NCBI RefSeq assembly: GCF_030323865.1
Contig: NZ_CP066362.1
Span: 1,488,001-1,552,000, forward strand
Reading direction: 5' to 3'
DNA length: 64,000 bases
Source: Pseudarthrobacter defluvii
Lineage (GTDB): Bacteria > Actinomycetota > Actinomycetes > Actinomycetales > Micrococcaceae
Both the position numbers and the translations under genes were made by a program. The notes under the pieces are model-generated. The model did not search any database. It was not told the origin of the DNA and was given only the letters and a program-made list of their open reading frames with translations. Positions 8,325 to 17,027 of the stretch are shown here, piece by piece (the stretch's first letter is position 1; every line of letters starts with the position of its first letter).

Positions 8325-8395
8325 AGGACGCTGGCGGCAGACCCGGCAGTGAGTTACTGACCTGGGCCCTCACGGCACATTCCCAAGGAGTTATT

Positions 8396-8665
8396 GTGGC
8401 ACTTGACGCCGCTGTAAAGCAGTCCATCATCAAGGAATACGCAACCGCCGAAGGCGACACCGGTTCACCCGAGGTCCAGGTTGCCGTCCTGACCCAGCGG
8501 ATCAAGGATCTGACTGAGCACATGAAGGAGCACAAGCACGACTACCACACCCAGCGCGGTCTGCTGGCAATGGTTGGTCGCCGCAAGCGCATGCTGAGCT
8601 ACCTCAAGAAGACTGACATCGCCCGCTACCGTTCGCTCATCGAGCGCCTCGGCCTGCGCCGCTAG
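8396..8665 (+). CDS. rpsO: 30S ribosomal protein S15
   Basis: An 89-residue primary 16S rRNA-binding protein of the small-subunit platform. It shows the whole S15 pattern: [39 protein letters not shown] and a C-terminal [11 protein letters not shown]. The GTG start has a strong AAGGAG 6 bases upstream. As in many bacteria it precedes pnp, with a probable attenuating terminator between them. Confidence 0.97.
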   Translation: MALDAAVKQSIIKEYATAEGDTGSPEVQVAVLTQRIKDLTEHMKEHKHDYHTQRGLLAMVGRRKRMLSYLKKTDIARYRSLIERLGLRR

Positions 8666-8676
8666 TCTGGCTTTGG

Positions 8677-8712
8677 GGCGGCCCTTTCCCTCCGGATCGG
8701 GCCGCCTTCTTC
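8677..8712 (+). terminator. Terminator/attenuator between rpsO and pnp
   Basis: Perfect 8-bp stem GGCGGCCC (8677-8684) and GGGCCGCC (8699-8706) followed by TTCTTC. It starts 12 bases after the rpsO stop. Confidence 0.65.
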
Positions 8713-8781
8713 AAATGAAAAACTAAACAGGAGGATCAACCGCATCACGCATTCGCGGTCCTCGGTAGTGATCTCCGGGAA

Positions 8782-8802
8782 CGGCTTCGTTGACAGAAGC
8801 CG
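8782..8802 (+). promoter_or_regulatory. Hairpin in the pnp leader
   Basis: CGGCTTC (8782-8788) and GAAGCCG (8796-8802) form a perfect 7-bp stem with a 7-base loop, about 105 bases before the pnp start. In enterobacteria pnp leader RNA is cleaved and autoregulated; a parallel role here is inference. Confidence 0.4.
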
Positions 8803-8908
8803 CCGGCCCGTGGGTCTCGATCGATGACCGGGTGCAGGGCCAGTAGACAGATGCTGGGCTGGGTTGATGCGGCTGGACTTCCGTGAAACAGAAACGGAGG
8901 TGACTCTC

Positions 8909-11167
8909 TTGGAGGGTCCCGAAATCCAGTTCTCAGAGGCAGTCATTGACAATGGCCGCTTCGGCAAGCGTGTAATCCGCTTCGAAACCGGCCGCCTCGC
9001 CAAGCAGGCCGCCGGCGCAGCCATGGTGTACATCGACGATGACACCGCGCTGCTGTCCGCCACCACCGCCGGCAAGCACCCGCGTGAGGGCTTCGACTTC
9101 TTCCCGCTGACCGTCGACGTCGAAGAGCGCATGTACGCCGCCGGCCGCATCCCGGGCTCGTTCTTCCGCCGCGAAGGCCGCCCGTCCACCGAAGCCATCC
9201 TGGCCTGCCGCCTGATGGACCGCCCGCTGCGCCCCGCCTTCATCAAGGGCCTGCGGAACGAAGTCCAGATCGTGGTGACCGTCCTGGCCATCAACCCCGA
9301 CGAGCTGTACGACGTCGTGGCCATCAACGCTTCCTCGATGTCCACCCAGCTGTCCGGCCTGCCGTTCTCGGGCCCCATCGGCGGCGTCCGCGTTGCCCTG
9401 GTGAACGACGAAAACGGATCCCAGTGGGTTGCCTTCCCCAAGCACTCACAGCTCGAGAACTCCGTGTTCAACATGGTGGTTGCCGGCCGCGTCGCCGGTG
9501 ACGATGTCGCCATCATGATGGTCGAGGCCGAAGCCACCGACAACTCCTGGAACCTCATCAAGGAACAGGGCGCCACCGCCCCCACCGAAGAGGTTGTGGC
9601 CGAGGGCCTGGAGGCTGCAAAGCCGTTCATCAAGGCACTCTGCGACGCCCAGGCCGATCTCGCCGCCCGCGCTGCCAAGCCCACGGTCGAGTTCCCGGTC
9701 TTCCTGGATTACGAGGACGACGCTTACGCCGCTGTCGAGTCCGCCGCAGCCGACAAGCTCGCCGCGGTCTTCCAGATCGCGGACAAGCAGGAACGCGACA
9801 ACGCCTCCGACGCGCTCAAGGACGAGGTCCTCACTTCGCTGGCCGGCCAGTTCGAAGGCCGCGAGAAGGAACTGTCCGCAGCCTTCCGCTCCGTCACCAA
9901 GCACGTGGTGCGCCAGCGCATCCTGAAGGACCAGATCCGCATCGACGGCCGAGGCCTGACGGACATCCGCCAGCTCACCGCCGAGGTCGAGGTCCTGCCC
10001 CGCGTCCACGGCTCCGCCATCTTCGAGCGCGGCGAGACCCAGATCATGGGTGTCACCACGCTGAACATGCTCAAGATGGAACAGCAGATCGACTCGCTGT
10101 CGCCGGTGACGCGCAAGCGCTACATGCACAACTACAACTTCCCGCCGTACTCCACCGGTGAAACCGGCCGCGTGGGCTCGCCCAAGCGCCGCGAAATCGG
10201 CCACGGCGCCCTGGCCGAACGTGCACTCGTGCCCGTCCTGCCGTCCCGCGAGGAATTCCCGTACGCCATCCGCCAGGTGTCCGAGGCCCTCGGTTCCAAC
10301 GGTTCGACGTCGATGGGTTCCGTCTGCGCCTCCACCCTGTCCCTGCTGAACGCCGGTGTGCCCCTGAAGGCCGCCGTCGCCGGCATCGCCATGGGCCTGG
10401 TTTCCGACCAGGTGGACGGTCAGACCCGCTACGCAGCCCTGACCGACATCCTCGGCGCCGAAGACGCCTTCGGTGACATGGACTTCAAGGTTGCCGGTAC
10501 CTCGGAGTTCGTCACAGCCATCCAGCTGGACACCAAGCTCGACGGTATCCCCGCCTCCGTGCTGGCAGCAGCACTGAAGCAGGCCCGCGAAGCACGCCTG
10601 CACATCCTCGAGGTCATCAACTCGGCCATCGACACCCCGGACGAGCTCTCCGAGTTCGCGCCGCGCGTCATCGCCGTGAAGATCCCCGTGGACAAGATCG
10701 GCGAGGTCATTGGCCCCAAGGGCAAGATGATCAACCAGATCCAGGAGGACACCGGCGCCGACATCTCCATCGAGGACGACGGCACCGTCTACATTGGCGC
10801 CACGAACGGTCCGTCTGCCGACGCAGCACGCTCCGCCATCAACGCCATCGCGAACCCGCAGGTCCCGGAGATCGGCGAGCGCTACCTGGGTACGGTCGTC
10901 AAGACCACCACCTTCGGTGCCTTCGTGTCGCTGACCCCGGGCAAGGACGGCCTCCTTCACATCTCCGAGCTCCGCAAGCTGGCCAACGGCAAGCGCGTGG
11001 ACAACGTGGAGGACGTGGTTTCCGTTGGCCAGAAGATCCAGGTGGAAATCACCAAGATCGACGACCGCGGAAAGCTCTCGCTCGCCCCGGTGGTTGCCGA
11101 GGAAGAAGCTCCGGCCGACACCGAGCGCGCCCACACCACGGAGCCCGCTGAAGGCGCTGACGTCTAA
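8909..11167 (+). CDS. pnp: Polyribonucleotide nucleotidyltransferase (PNPase)
   Basis: A 752-residue phosphorolytic 3'-5' exoribonuclease of the RNA degradation machinery. Two RNase PH-like domains are present (the first begins [15 protein letters not shown], the second contains [17 protein letters not shown]), followed by a KH domain with GPKG in [11 protein letters not shown] and an S1 domain ([17 protein letters not shown]). The rare TTG start at 8909 is preferred because GGAGGTGA lies 5 bases upstream and the product then begins [12 protein letters not shown], the usual family start. An in-frame ATG at 8867 lacks such a site. The terminal 20 residues are acidic and variable. Confidence 0.95.
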   Translation: MEGPEIQFSEAVIDNGRFGKRVIRFETGRLAKQAAGAAMVYIDDDTALLSATTAGKHPREGFDFFPLTVDVEERMYAAGRIPGSFFRREGRPSTEAILACRLMDRPLRPAFIKGLRNEVQIVVTVLAINPDELYDVVAINASSMSTQLSGLPFSGPIGGVRVALVNDENGSQWVAFPKHSQLENSVFNMVVAGRVAGDDVAIMMVEAEATDNSWNLIKEQGATAPTEEVVAEGLEAAKPFIKALCDAQADLAARAAKPTVEFPVFLDYEDDAYAAVESAAADKLAAVFQIADKQERDNASDALKDEVLTSLAGQFEGREKELSAAFRSVTKHVVRQRILKDQIRIDGRGLTDIRQLTAEVEVLPRVHGSAIFERGETQIMGVTTLNMLKMEQQIDSLSPVTRKRYMHNYNFPPYSTGETGRVGSPKRREIGHGALAERALVPVLPSREEFPYAIRQVSEALGSNGSTSMGSVCASTLSLLNAGVPLKAAVAGIAMGLVSDQVDGQTRYAALTDILGAEDAFGDMDFKVAGTSEFVTAIQLDTKLDGIPASVLAAALKQAREARLHILEVINSAIDTPDELSEFAPRVIAVKIPVDKIGEVIGPKGKMINQIQEDTGADISIEDDGTVYIGATNGPSADAARSAINAIANPQVPEIGERYLGTVVKTTTFGAFVSLTPGKDGLLHISELRKLANGKRVDNVEDVVSVGQKIQVEITKIDDRGKLSLAPVVAEEEAPADTERAHTTEPAEGADV

Positions 11168-11198
11168 CAGCCCGGGCTTTCCGGCACAAGCATGAATC

Positions 11199-11231
11199 GG
11201 CGGGACCGGTGGATGATCCACCGGTCCCGCC
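11199..11231 (+). terminator. Strong hairpin after pnp
   Basis: A 15-bp perfect stem (GGCGGGACCGGTGGA and its complement) with a TGA loop begins 32 bases after the pnp stop. No long T-tract follows, so termination may need other factors. Confidence 0.6.
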
Positions 11232-11236
11232 GCTGT

Positions 11237-11242
11237 TACGAT
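11237..11242 (+). promoter_or_regulatory. Possible promoter of the M16 peptidase gene
   Basis: TACGAT directly after the terminator stem could be a -10 box, giving a leader of about 30 bases that includes GAAAGG before the ATG at 11280. Confidence 0.35.
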
Positions 11243-11279
11243 GGCAGCCAGATCCGGCTGCCCCTCCTGAAAGGCATCA

Positions 11280-12623
11280 ATGACTGTTGTACCCCTGCCG
11301 CTTGAGCAGAACCACGCCGGCGACACCCTGGTCCACGGCTCCGACGGCGGGTCCGAGGTCCGCCGTTCAGTGCTGCCAGGAGGCGTGCGGGTACTGACGG
11401 AGGCGATGCCGGGCCAGCGGTCAGCCACCATCGGGTTCTGGGTGGGCGTCGGGTCCCGCGACGAGGCCCCAGGCCAGCACGGGTCCACCCACTTCCTGGA
11501 GCACCTGCTCTTCAAGGGAACCAAGCGGCGCACCGCCCTGGAGATCGCCTCGGCCTTCGACGAGGTGGGCGGGGAATCCAACGCGGCAACAGCCAAGGAA
11601 AGCACCTGCTACTTCGCCCGGGTCCTGGACACGGACCTGCCCATGGCCATCGACGTTATTGCGGACATGATCACCGGGGCCGTGCTGGACCCTGACGAGA
11701 TGGAGCAGGAACGCGACGTCATCCTGGAAGAAATCGCCATGGACAGCGATGACCCCACCGATGTCGCCCACGAGCACTTCGTGGCCAAGGTCCTTGGCAG
11801 CCACCCGCTGGGCCGCCCCATCGGCGGCACCCCCGCGGCGATCAGGGCGGTGGCCCGGGATGCGGTGTGGGAGCACTACCGCAGGTATTACAAGCCGGAG
11901 GAGCTGGTTATCACCGCCGCGGGCGGTTTGGACCACGACGTCGTATGCGGACTTGTGGTGGATGCCCTCGAGTCCGCGGGGTGGTCGCTGCAGTCCGACG
12001 CGGCGCCCGTGCAGCGCCGCTCCACCGAACGCGCCCTGATCACCGGGACAGCCGGGCTGCACGTGGTCAAGCGCGCCGTGGAGCAGGCAAACATCATCAT
12101 GGGATGCCCCACGATCGTCGCCACCGATGAACGCCGCTACGTCATGAGCGTCCTGAACGCAGTCCTCGGCGGCGGCATGTCCTCCCGGCTGTTCCAGGAA
12201 GTCCGCGAGAAGCGTGGCCTGGTGTACTCCACCTACTCCTTTGCATCGTCCTACGCCGACGCCGGCTACTTCGGCATGTACGCCGGGTGCACTCCGTCCA
12301 AGGTCCGGCAGGTGGTGGACCTGCTCGGCGTGGAGCTGGACAAGCTCGCCGAACACGGCATTTCCGAGGATGAACTCCGCAAGGCAGTGGGACAGCTCGG
12401 CGGCGGAATCGTCCTGGCCCTGGAGGACACCGGCTCCCGTATGTCCCGGCTTGGCCGGGCCGAGCTGGTCTCCGGCGAATACCAGGACATCGACGAGACC
12501 CTGCGCCTGATCAAGGCAGTCACCGCCGAACAGGTCCAGGAACTGGCCGCCGAACTCGCTGCCGCGCCTCGGACCATTACCGTGGTGGGACCCTTCGAGG
12601 AGACGGAAACCTTCGGGCTGTAG
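11280..12623 (+). CDS. M16 family zinc peptidase (processing-peptidase-like)
   Basis: A 447-residue inverzincin. The inverted zinc motif HFLEH is at residues 71-75 inside GSTHFLEHLLFKGT, and the remote-ligand region VGGESNAATAKESTCYF follows. The C-terminal half contains the family signature GGGMSSRLFQEVREKRGLVY. In bacteria such single-domain M16 proteases act on oligopeptides and usually sit directly after pnp, as here. Substrate is unknown. The start has GAAAGG 5 bases upstream. Confidence 0.9.
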   Translation: MTVVPLPLEQNHAGDTLVHGSDGGSEVRRSVLPGGVRVLTEAMPGQRSATIGFWVGVGSRDEAPGQHGSTHFLEHLLFKGTKRRTALEIASAFDEVGGESNAATAKESTCYFARVLDTDLPMAIDVIADMITGAVLDPDEMEQERDVILEEIAMDSDDPTDVAHEHFVAKVLGSHPLGRPIGGTPAAIRAVARDAVWEHYRRYYKPEELVITAAGGLDHDVVCGLVVDALESAGWSLQSDAAPVQRRSTERALITGTAGLHVVKRAVEQANIIMGCPTIVATDERRYVMSVLNAVLGGGMSSRLFQEVREKRGLVYSTYSFASSYADAGYFGMYAGCTPSKVRQVVDLLGVELDKLAEHGISEDELRKAVGQLGGGIVLALEDTGSRMSRLGRAELVSGEYQDIDETLRLIKAVTAEQVQELAAELAAAPRTITVVGPFEETETFGL

Positions 12624-12751
12624 GAACCGGCTCCAGTAACCCGGCCGCAGGACCCGAACCGCGGGCCGGCGCCCGCGTCAGGGACTTCTTTACAGCCGCA
12701 GGAGCGGGCGTGATGATGGTGGTCTGAAACGGGAAGCAGCGCGGAGGAAGC

Positions 12752-13234
12752 ATGGACCGACCGTTGCCGCCGGGCCCGGTACCGGAAGCGCTGGGAGCCT
12801 TCCTGGGCCACTGGAGCGGCACCACGCACTGGGAAGCCACCGCCTGGAGCCCGGCACATACAGACGCGGTGGAAGTCGCCTTCGCCACGGCCGCCGGCGG
12901 CCACGCGGTCGCCATGACCTACCGCCACACGGAGCCCGACGGTTCCTGCTCCGAGGGTGTTGGGATCTTCGCCGCCGACCCCATCCACGCCAACACTTTC
13001 TGGTACCACACAACCGCTGCCGGCATGCCGCTCGAAAGCCGTGACCGCGCCACGTGGCGCGACGGCACCCTGACCGTGGAGCGCCGCCGGGGCTCCGCCA
13101 CCGTCAGGCACGTGCTTAACGCGCGCGATGGCGTGCTGACGCACTCTGCCGGCCTGTGGCGCCGTCATCGCAATGAACTGGTCCCCCTGATGACCACCGT
13201 GTGCCAAAGGGTGCCCTCCGCGCCGCGTGATTAG
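12752..13234 (+). CDS. Small conserved protein, possibly DUF1579-like
   Basis: 160 residues, no signal peptide or membrane helix. The opening EALGAFLGHWSGTTHWEA resembles the start of the DUF1579 or lipocalin-like beta-barrel domains, and alternating hydrophobic residues suggest a mostly beta structure. GGAGGAAGC lies just before the ATG. It stands alone between the M16 peptidase and the ABC operon, 128 bases after the peptidase. No function is assigned. Confidence 0.65.
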   Translation: MDRPLPPGPVPEALGAFLGHWSGTTHWEATAWSPAHTDAVEVAFATAAGGHAVAMTYRHTEPDGSCSEGVGIFAADPIHANTFWYHTTAAGMPLESRDRATWRDGTLTVERRRGSATVRHVLNARDGVLTHSAGLWRRHRNELVPLMTTVCQRVPSAPRD

Positions 13235-13309
13235 CCGGGACCTTCCCGCGGGGTCGGTGCACCCCTGCCACCGAGAGGCCTGACGGCCGACTCACCTGCG
13301 CTTTTACCG

Positions 13310-13338
13310 TTGACAGAACCGAGGGTTGACTCTACATT
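13310..13338 (+). promoter_or_regulatory. Promoter of the ABC importer operon
   Basis: TTGACA (13310-13315) and TACATT (13333-13338) are separated by 17 bases, a near-consensus housekeeping promoter. The leader to the GTG at 13420 is about 75 bases. Confidence 0.6.
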
Positions 13339-13419
13339 TGCTGTAATCTGAATCACCTTTCAGGTACGGGGTTCTTCCCTCCCACACCACACCCGCGGAT
13401 CTTCACCGAAAGGCATCCC

Positions 13420-14613
13420 GTGAAGGAAACAAAGAAGTTTTTGATGGCCGCCGTTATGGCGTCCGGGCTGGCCCTGAGCGCCTGCGCACCAACGGCGGGT
13501 GCAGGTGCTCCGTCCGGCTCCGGCAGTGCGGCCGCGCCGGTCAACGTTGGCATCATCTACTCAAAGACCGGTGCCCTCGCTGCCTATGGCGAAACCTACT
13601 ACCAGGGCCTGCAGGCCGGCATCGATTACGCCACGAACGGCACCGGCGAGATCAACGGCGCCAAGATCAACCTGACCTACGCCGACGACGCAGGCGACCC
13701 CGACAAGGCGGTCACCGCCGCCAAGGACATGATCGGCAAGGGCTACAAGATCATCGGCGGCACCGCGTCCTCCGGCATCGCCGTCAAGCTTGCTGAGCAG
13801 GCGCAGCAGAACAAGATCCTCTACATTTCCGGTGCTGCCGCCACCGACGCGATCCAGGGCGTCAACAAGTACACTTTCCGTTCCGGCCGCCAGAGCCTGC
13901 AGGACGTCGCCACCGCAGGTACCTTCATCGACCCCAACGGCAAGAAGGTCGTCGTGTTCGCGCAGGACAACGCCTTCGGCCAAGGCAACGTCGCCGCGGT
14001 CAAGGCCGTGCTGGGAGCCAAGGGCGCCACGGTGAGCTCCGTGCTCGTCCCGGAAAACCAGGAGCTCACCCCCTTCGCGCGGCAGCTTCTGGACGCCAAG
14101 CCGGACATGGTTTTCGTGGCTTGGGCGGGTGCCACCACCGGCACCATGTGGCAGTCGCTTAGCCAACAGGGAGTGTTTGACGCCGCTCCCGTCGTCACCG
14201 GCTTGGGCGACGCGTCCAGCTTCGGCGCCTACGGCCCGGCAAGCTCCAAGATCAGCTTCCTGAGCCACTACTTCCCGGGCGCCTCCGGTACCGAGGTGGA
14301 AAAGAAAATGATTGCCGGCGTCGAAAAGGCCGGCGGCAAGGCGGACCTCTTCACCCCGGACGGGTTCGTCGCGGGCCAGCTGATCGCCCAGGCCATCAAG
14401 GAAGGCGGCGGAACCGACCCGGACGCCATGGTCAAGTCCCTCGAAGGCTTCAGCTTTGACGGCCCCAAGGGCAAGGAAACCGTCCGCGCCTCGGACCACG
14501 CCCTGATTCAGGACATGTACCAGGCAAAGCTGGTCCAGAAGGGTGACACGTGGGCCCCGCAACTGGTCAAGGCCGTCCCCGGCGACACCGTCGCCCCGCC
14601 GGAAAAGAAGTAG
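13420..14613 (+). CDS. Liv-type ABC importer, substrate-binding lipoprotein
   Basis: 397 residues. The signal peptide ends in lipobox LSAC with Cys22 as the lipidation site. The mature protein begins VNVGIIYSKTGALAAYGETYYQGLQAGIDY, a type I periplasmic-binding fold of the branched-chain amino acid (LivJ) group. This family also carries aromatic acids, amides and other carboxylates, so branched-chain amino acids should not be assumed. It is the first gene of a seven- or eight-gene operon and would deliver ligand to the permeases encoded at 16152 and 17024. Confidence 0.9.
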   Translation: MKETKKFLMAAVMASGLALSACAPTAGAGAPSGSGSAAAPVNVGIIYSKTGALAAYGETYYQGLQAGIDYATNGTGEINGAKINLTYADDAGDPDKAVTAAKDMIGKGYKIIGGTASSGIAVKLAEQAQQNKILYISGAAATDAIQGVNKYTFRSGRQSLQDVATAGTFIDPNGKKVVVFAQDNAFGQGNVAAVKAVLGAKGATVSSVLVPENQELTPFARQLLDAKPDMVFVAWAGATTGTMWQSLSQQGVFDAAPVVTGLGDASSFGAYGPASSKISFLSHYFPGASGTEVEKKMIAGVEKAGGKADLFTPDGFVAGQLIAQAIKEGGGTDPDAMVKSLEGFSFDGPKGKETVRASDHALIQDMYQAKLVQKGDTWAPQLVKAVPGDTVAPPEKK

Positions 14614-14620
14614 GACCCGT

Positions 14621-15385
14621 ATGACAACCCCAGCCCTGCCCGCCCTCGCGGTGGACGGCCTCGGTCTGCAGATCGGCGGTGCACGCATCCTGCAGGATGT
14701 GGGCTTCGCGGTCGCCGCCGGCGAAATGATCGGCGTCATCGGCCCCAACGGGGCCGGCAAGACCACCTTGTTCAACCTGATTTCCGGCGTCTTGCGGCCC
14801 ACCGCGGGCAGCATCACGCTGAACGGCAGGGAGATTACGGCAGCGCCGATCCACCGCCGGGCGTCGGCAGGGCTGGGACGGACCTTCCAGACCTCCAACC
14901 TGTTCCCGCGGCTCAGCGTGTTGGAGAATGTCAGGCTGGCCGCCCAGGCGAAACTGGGTGGCAGCTTCAGCATTCTGCGCTTCCCCTCGGCCTCGGACGA
15001 GGCTTCGCGGATCGCCAAGGGCACCATCGCCGAGGTAGGCCTCACCGGCAAGCTGACGACGGCGGCGGGGGACCTCTCGCACGGCGAGAAGCGCAAGGTG
15101 GAAATCGCCGTGCTGCTGGCCACTGATCCCGCCGTCGTCCTGCTCGACGAACCGATGGCCGGCGTGGCGTCGGGAGACGTCCCGTCCCTCACCGCCATCA
15201 TCCGCGGCATGCACCGGGACCGCGGCTGCACCGTCATGATGGTCGAGCACCACATGGACGTCGTGCTGGGCCTGGTGGACCGGGTGGCCGTAATGCACCA
15301 CGGCAGCCTGCTGGCCCTGGACAGCCCCGACGCCGTCATGGCCGACCCCACCGTGCAAAGCGCCTATCTCGGAGAACCAGTATGA
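14621..15385 (+). CDS. Liv-type ABC importer, ATP-binding protein (LivG-like)
   Basis: 254 residues. Walker A GPNGAGKTT is at residues 41-49, the signature motif is LSHGEKRKVEIAV, and Walker B is VVLLDEPMAGV followed by the H-loop region VEHHMDVV. The LivG-type insertion (GRTFQTSNLFPRLSVLENV) is present. The ATG at 14621 lies 7 bases after the lipoprotein gene; upstream in-frame codons overlap that gene. Its stop overlaps the next ATPase gene by 4 bases. Confidence 0.93.
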   Translation: MTTPALPALAVDGLGLQIGGARILQDVGFAVAAGEMIGVIGPNGAGKTTLFNLISGVLRPTAGSITLNGREITAAPIHRRASAGLGRTFQTSNLFPRLSVLENVRLAAQAKLGGSFSILRFPSASDEASRIAKGTIAEVGLTGKLTTAAGDLSHGEKRKVEIAVLLATDPAVVLLDEPMAGVASGDVPSLTAIIRGMHRDRGCTVMMVEHHMDVVLGLVDRVAVMHHGSLLALDSPDAVMADPTVQSAYLGEPV

Positions 15386-16155
15386 GCACCGCAGCCGAAC
15401 ACCGCCCCGCCGAGGCCGCTCCCATCCTCAGGGTCGAGGGCCTCAGCGCCAGGATCGCCGGGCAGCAGGTCGTCGAGGACGTGTCCTTCACGGTGCCGGC
15501 CACGGGCATCACGGCACTGCTGGGCCGCAACGGCGTCGGGAAGACCAGCACCATCAAGGCCATTATCGGGCTGATCGACCGCACCGGCGTCGTGGAACTG
15601 GCCGGTGAAAGGATCGAAAAGGAAGCCACCTTCAAGATCATCCAGCGCGGCGTCGGCTACGTCCCGGAAGACCGCGAGGTCTTTTCCGGGCTGACCGTGG
15701 CGGAGAACCTCCGGCTCGCCGAACGGGACGCCAGCCCGCGCCGGCAGCTGGTCGAGGAGCTCTTCCCGGACCTGCTGGCCCGTGCGGGCCAGATGGCCGG
15801 CACCCTTTCCGGCGGACAGCAGCAGATGGTCTCGCTGGCCCGGGCCCTGCTCAACACCAATAAAATCCTGCTGGTCGACGAGCCCACCAAGGGCCTTGCA
15901 CCCAAGATCGTCGGCGAGGTGGCCGACACCCTGGCCGAAGCAGCCAAGACGGTGCCGATCCTGCTCGTTGAACAGAACCTGCACGTGGTCCGCCAGCTCG
16001 CGGAGGGAGCCGTCGTGCTCTCCGGCGGACGCGTGGTCCACACCGGCCGTGCCCTCGACTTCCTTGATGACGCCGGCCTGATCCACAGGCATCTCGGTGT
16101 CTCCACCGACGCGGCGTCCCACGGGGACCCGGTCGAGAAAGGCGCTGCCCTGTGA
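15382..16155 (+). CDS. Liv-type ABC importer, ATP-binding protein (LivF-like)
   Basis: 257 residues. Walker A GRNGVGKTS (48-56), signature LSGGQQQMVSLARALL, Walker B ILLVDEPTKGL. GYVPEDREVFSGLTVAENL is typical of LivF. It overlaps both neighbours in 4-base stop-start junctions (ATGA upstream, GTGA downstream), so the operon is translationally coupled. It should form the heterodimeric ATPase with the product at 14621. Confidence 0.93.
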   Translation: MSTAAEHRPAEAAPILRVEGLSARIAGQQVVEDVSFTVPATGITALLGRNGVGKTSTIKAIIGLIDRTGVVELAGERIEKEATFKIIQRGVGYVPEDREVFSGLTVAENLRLAERDASPRRQLVEELFPDLLARAGQMAGTLSGGQQQMVSLARALLNTNKILLVDEPTKGLAPKIVGEVADTLAEAAKTVPILLVEQNLHVVRQLAEGAVVLSGGRVVHTGRALDFLDDAGLIHRHLGVSTDAASHGDPVEKGAAL

Positions 16156-17027
16156 GCACCGTCATCCTGCTGCTGTTCACCGGCCTTGGCCTGGGTGCGC
16201 TGTACTTCCTCGTTGCCGCCGGGCTGTCCCTGATCTACGGGCTGATGGGTGTGCTCAATTTCGCGCACGGGGCGTTCCTGACCCTGGGAGCCTTCACCGG
16301 GTGGGAGATTGCCCGCCGCGCGGGCTCCGACAACTGGGGTATCTTCCTGCTGTCCCTCATTATCGGGGCGGCGGCCGGGGCTGCTTTCGCCGCCTTCACC
16401 GAGTTCGTCCTGATCCGCCGGCTGTACCAGCGCCACATCGAGCAGGTGCTCATCACCCTGGGCCTCTCGCTCGCCACGGTGGCCCTCTTCGATGGCATCT
16501 GGGGCACCGACCCGGTCTACATCCAGGGCCCCGCCTGGTTCAAGGACACGACAGACATCCTCGGTGCCCGGATTCCCAATGACCGCTTCGTCTGCATCGT
16601 TGCCGCCGTCATGGTGCTGCTGGCCCTGGTGTACTTCCTGAAGAAGACCCGCTACGGCATGATCATTCGCGCCGGCGTCGAAAACCGGTCCATGGTCACC
16701 GCCCTCGGTATCGACGTCCGGAAGGCCTTCACCCTCGTCTTCACCATCGGCGGGGCGGCGGCGGGACTCGGCGGCGTCCTTGCCTCGCACTATTTCGGCT
16801 ACGTTTCACCGATGCTCGGCGGATCGTTGCTGATCTTCGCTTTCATCGTCACGGTGATCGGTGGGCTCGGCTCGCTGACCGGCGCGGCCATCGCCGCCGT
16901 CGCCGTCGCCGTCCTGCAGCAGTTCGCGAACTTCTACCTCGGCGGCACCGGCGACTTCGTCGTTGTACTGGCGCTGGCGCTCGTGCTGCTGTTCCGTCCC
17001 TCCGGCCTGCTCGGGAGAACCGCATGA
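16152..17027 (+). CDS. Liv-type ABC importer, permease (LivH-like)
   Basis: A 291-residue inner-membrane permease with about eight helices. GLSLIYGLMGVLNFAHGAFL near the N-terminus is the LivH hallmark, and the cytoplasmic coupling region includes ENRSMVTALGIDVRKAF. The GTG start overlaps the previous stop. It pairs with the LivM-like protein encoded next. Confidence 0.93.
   Translation: MSTVILLLFTGLGLGALYFLVAAGLSLIYGLMGVLNFAHGAFLTLGAFTGWEIARRAGSDNWGIFLLSLIIGAAAGAAFAAFTEFVLIRRLYQRHIEQVLITLGLSLATVALFDGIWGTDPVYIQGPAWFKDTTDILGARIPNDRFVCIVAAVMVLLALVYFLKKTRYGMIIRAGVENRSMVTALGIDVRKAFTLVFTIGGAAAGLGGVLASHYFGYVSPMLGGSLLIFAFIVTVIGGLGSLTGAAIAAVAVAVLQQFANFYLGGTGDFVVVLALALVLLFRPSGLLGRTA

Noticed and set aside
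9446..11605. Very long antisense open frame opposite pnp (over 700 codons)
   Set aside because: It mirrors the codon periodicity of the high-GC pnp gene. Its product has no domain or ribosome binding site and is rich in Gly/His/Val, as expected of a reverse-frame shadow.
12266..13207. Antisense gene between the M16 peptidase and the ABC operon
   Set aside because: It overlaps the 3' end of the peptidase gene and the 160-residue gene at 12752, which has a good ribosome site. No domain recognised.
13561..15351. 596-codon antisense frame over the ABC importer genes
   Set aside because: It covers the lipoprotein and ATPase genes, both of which have complete motifs. It is a GC-driven shadow.
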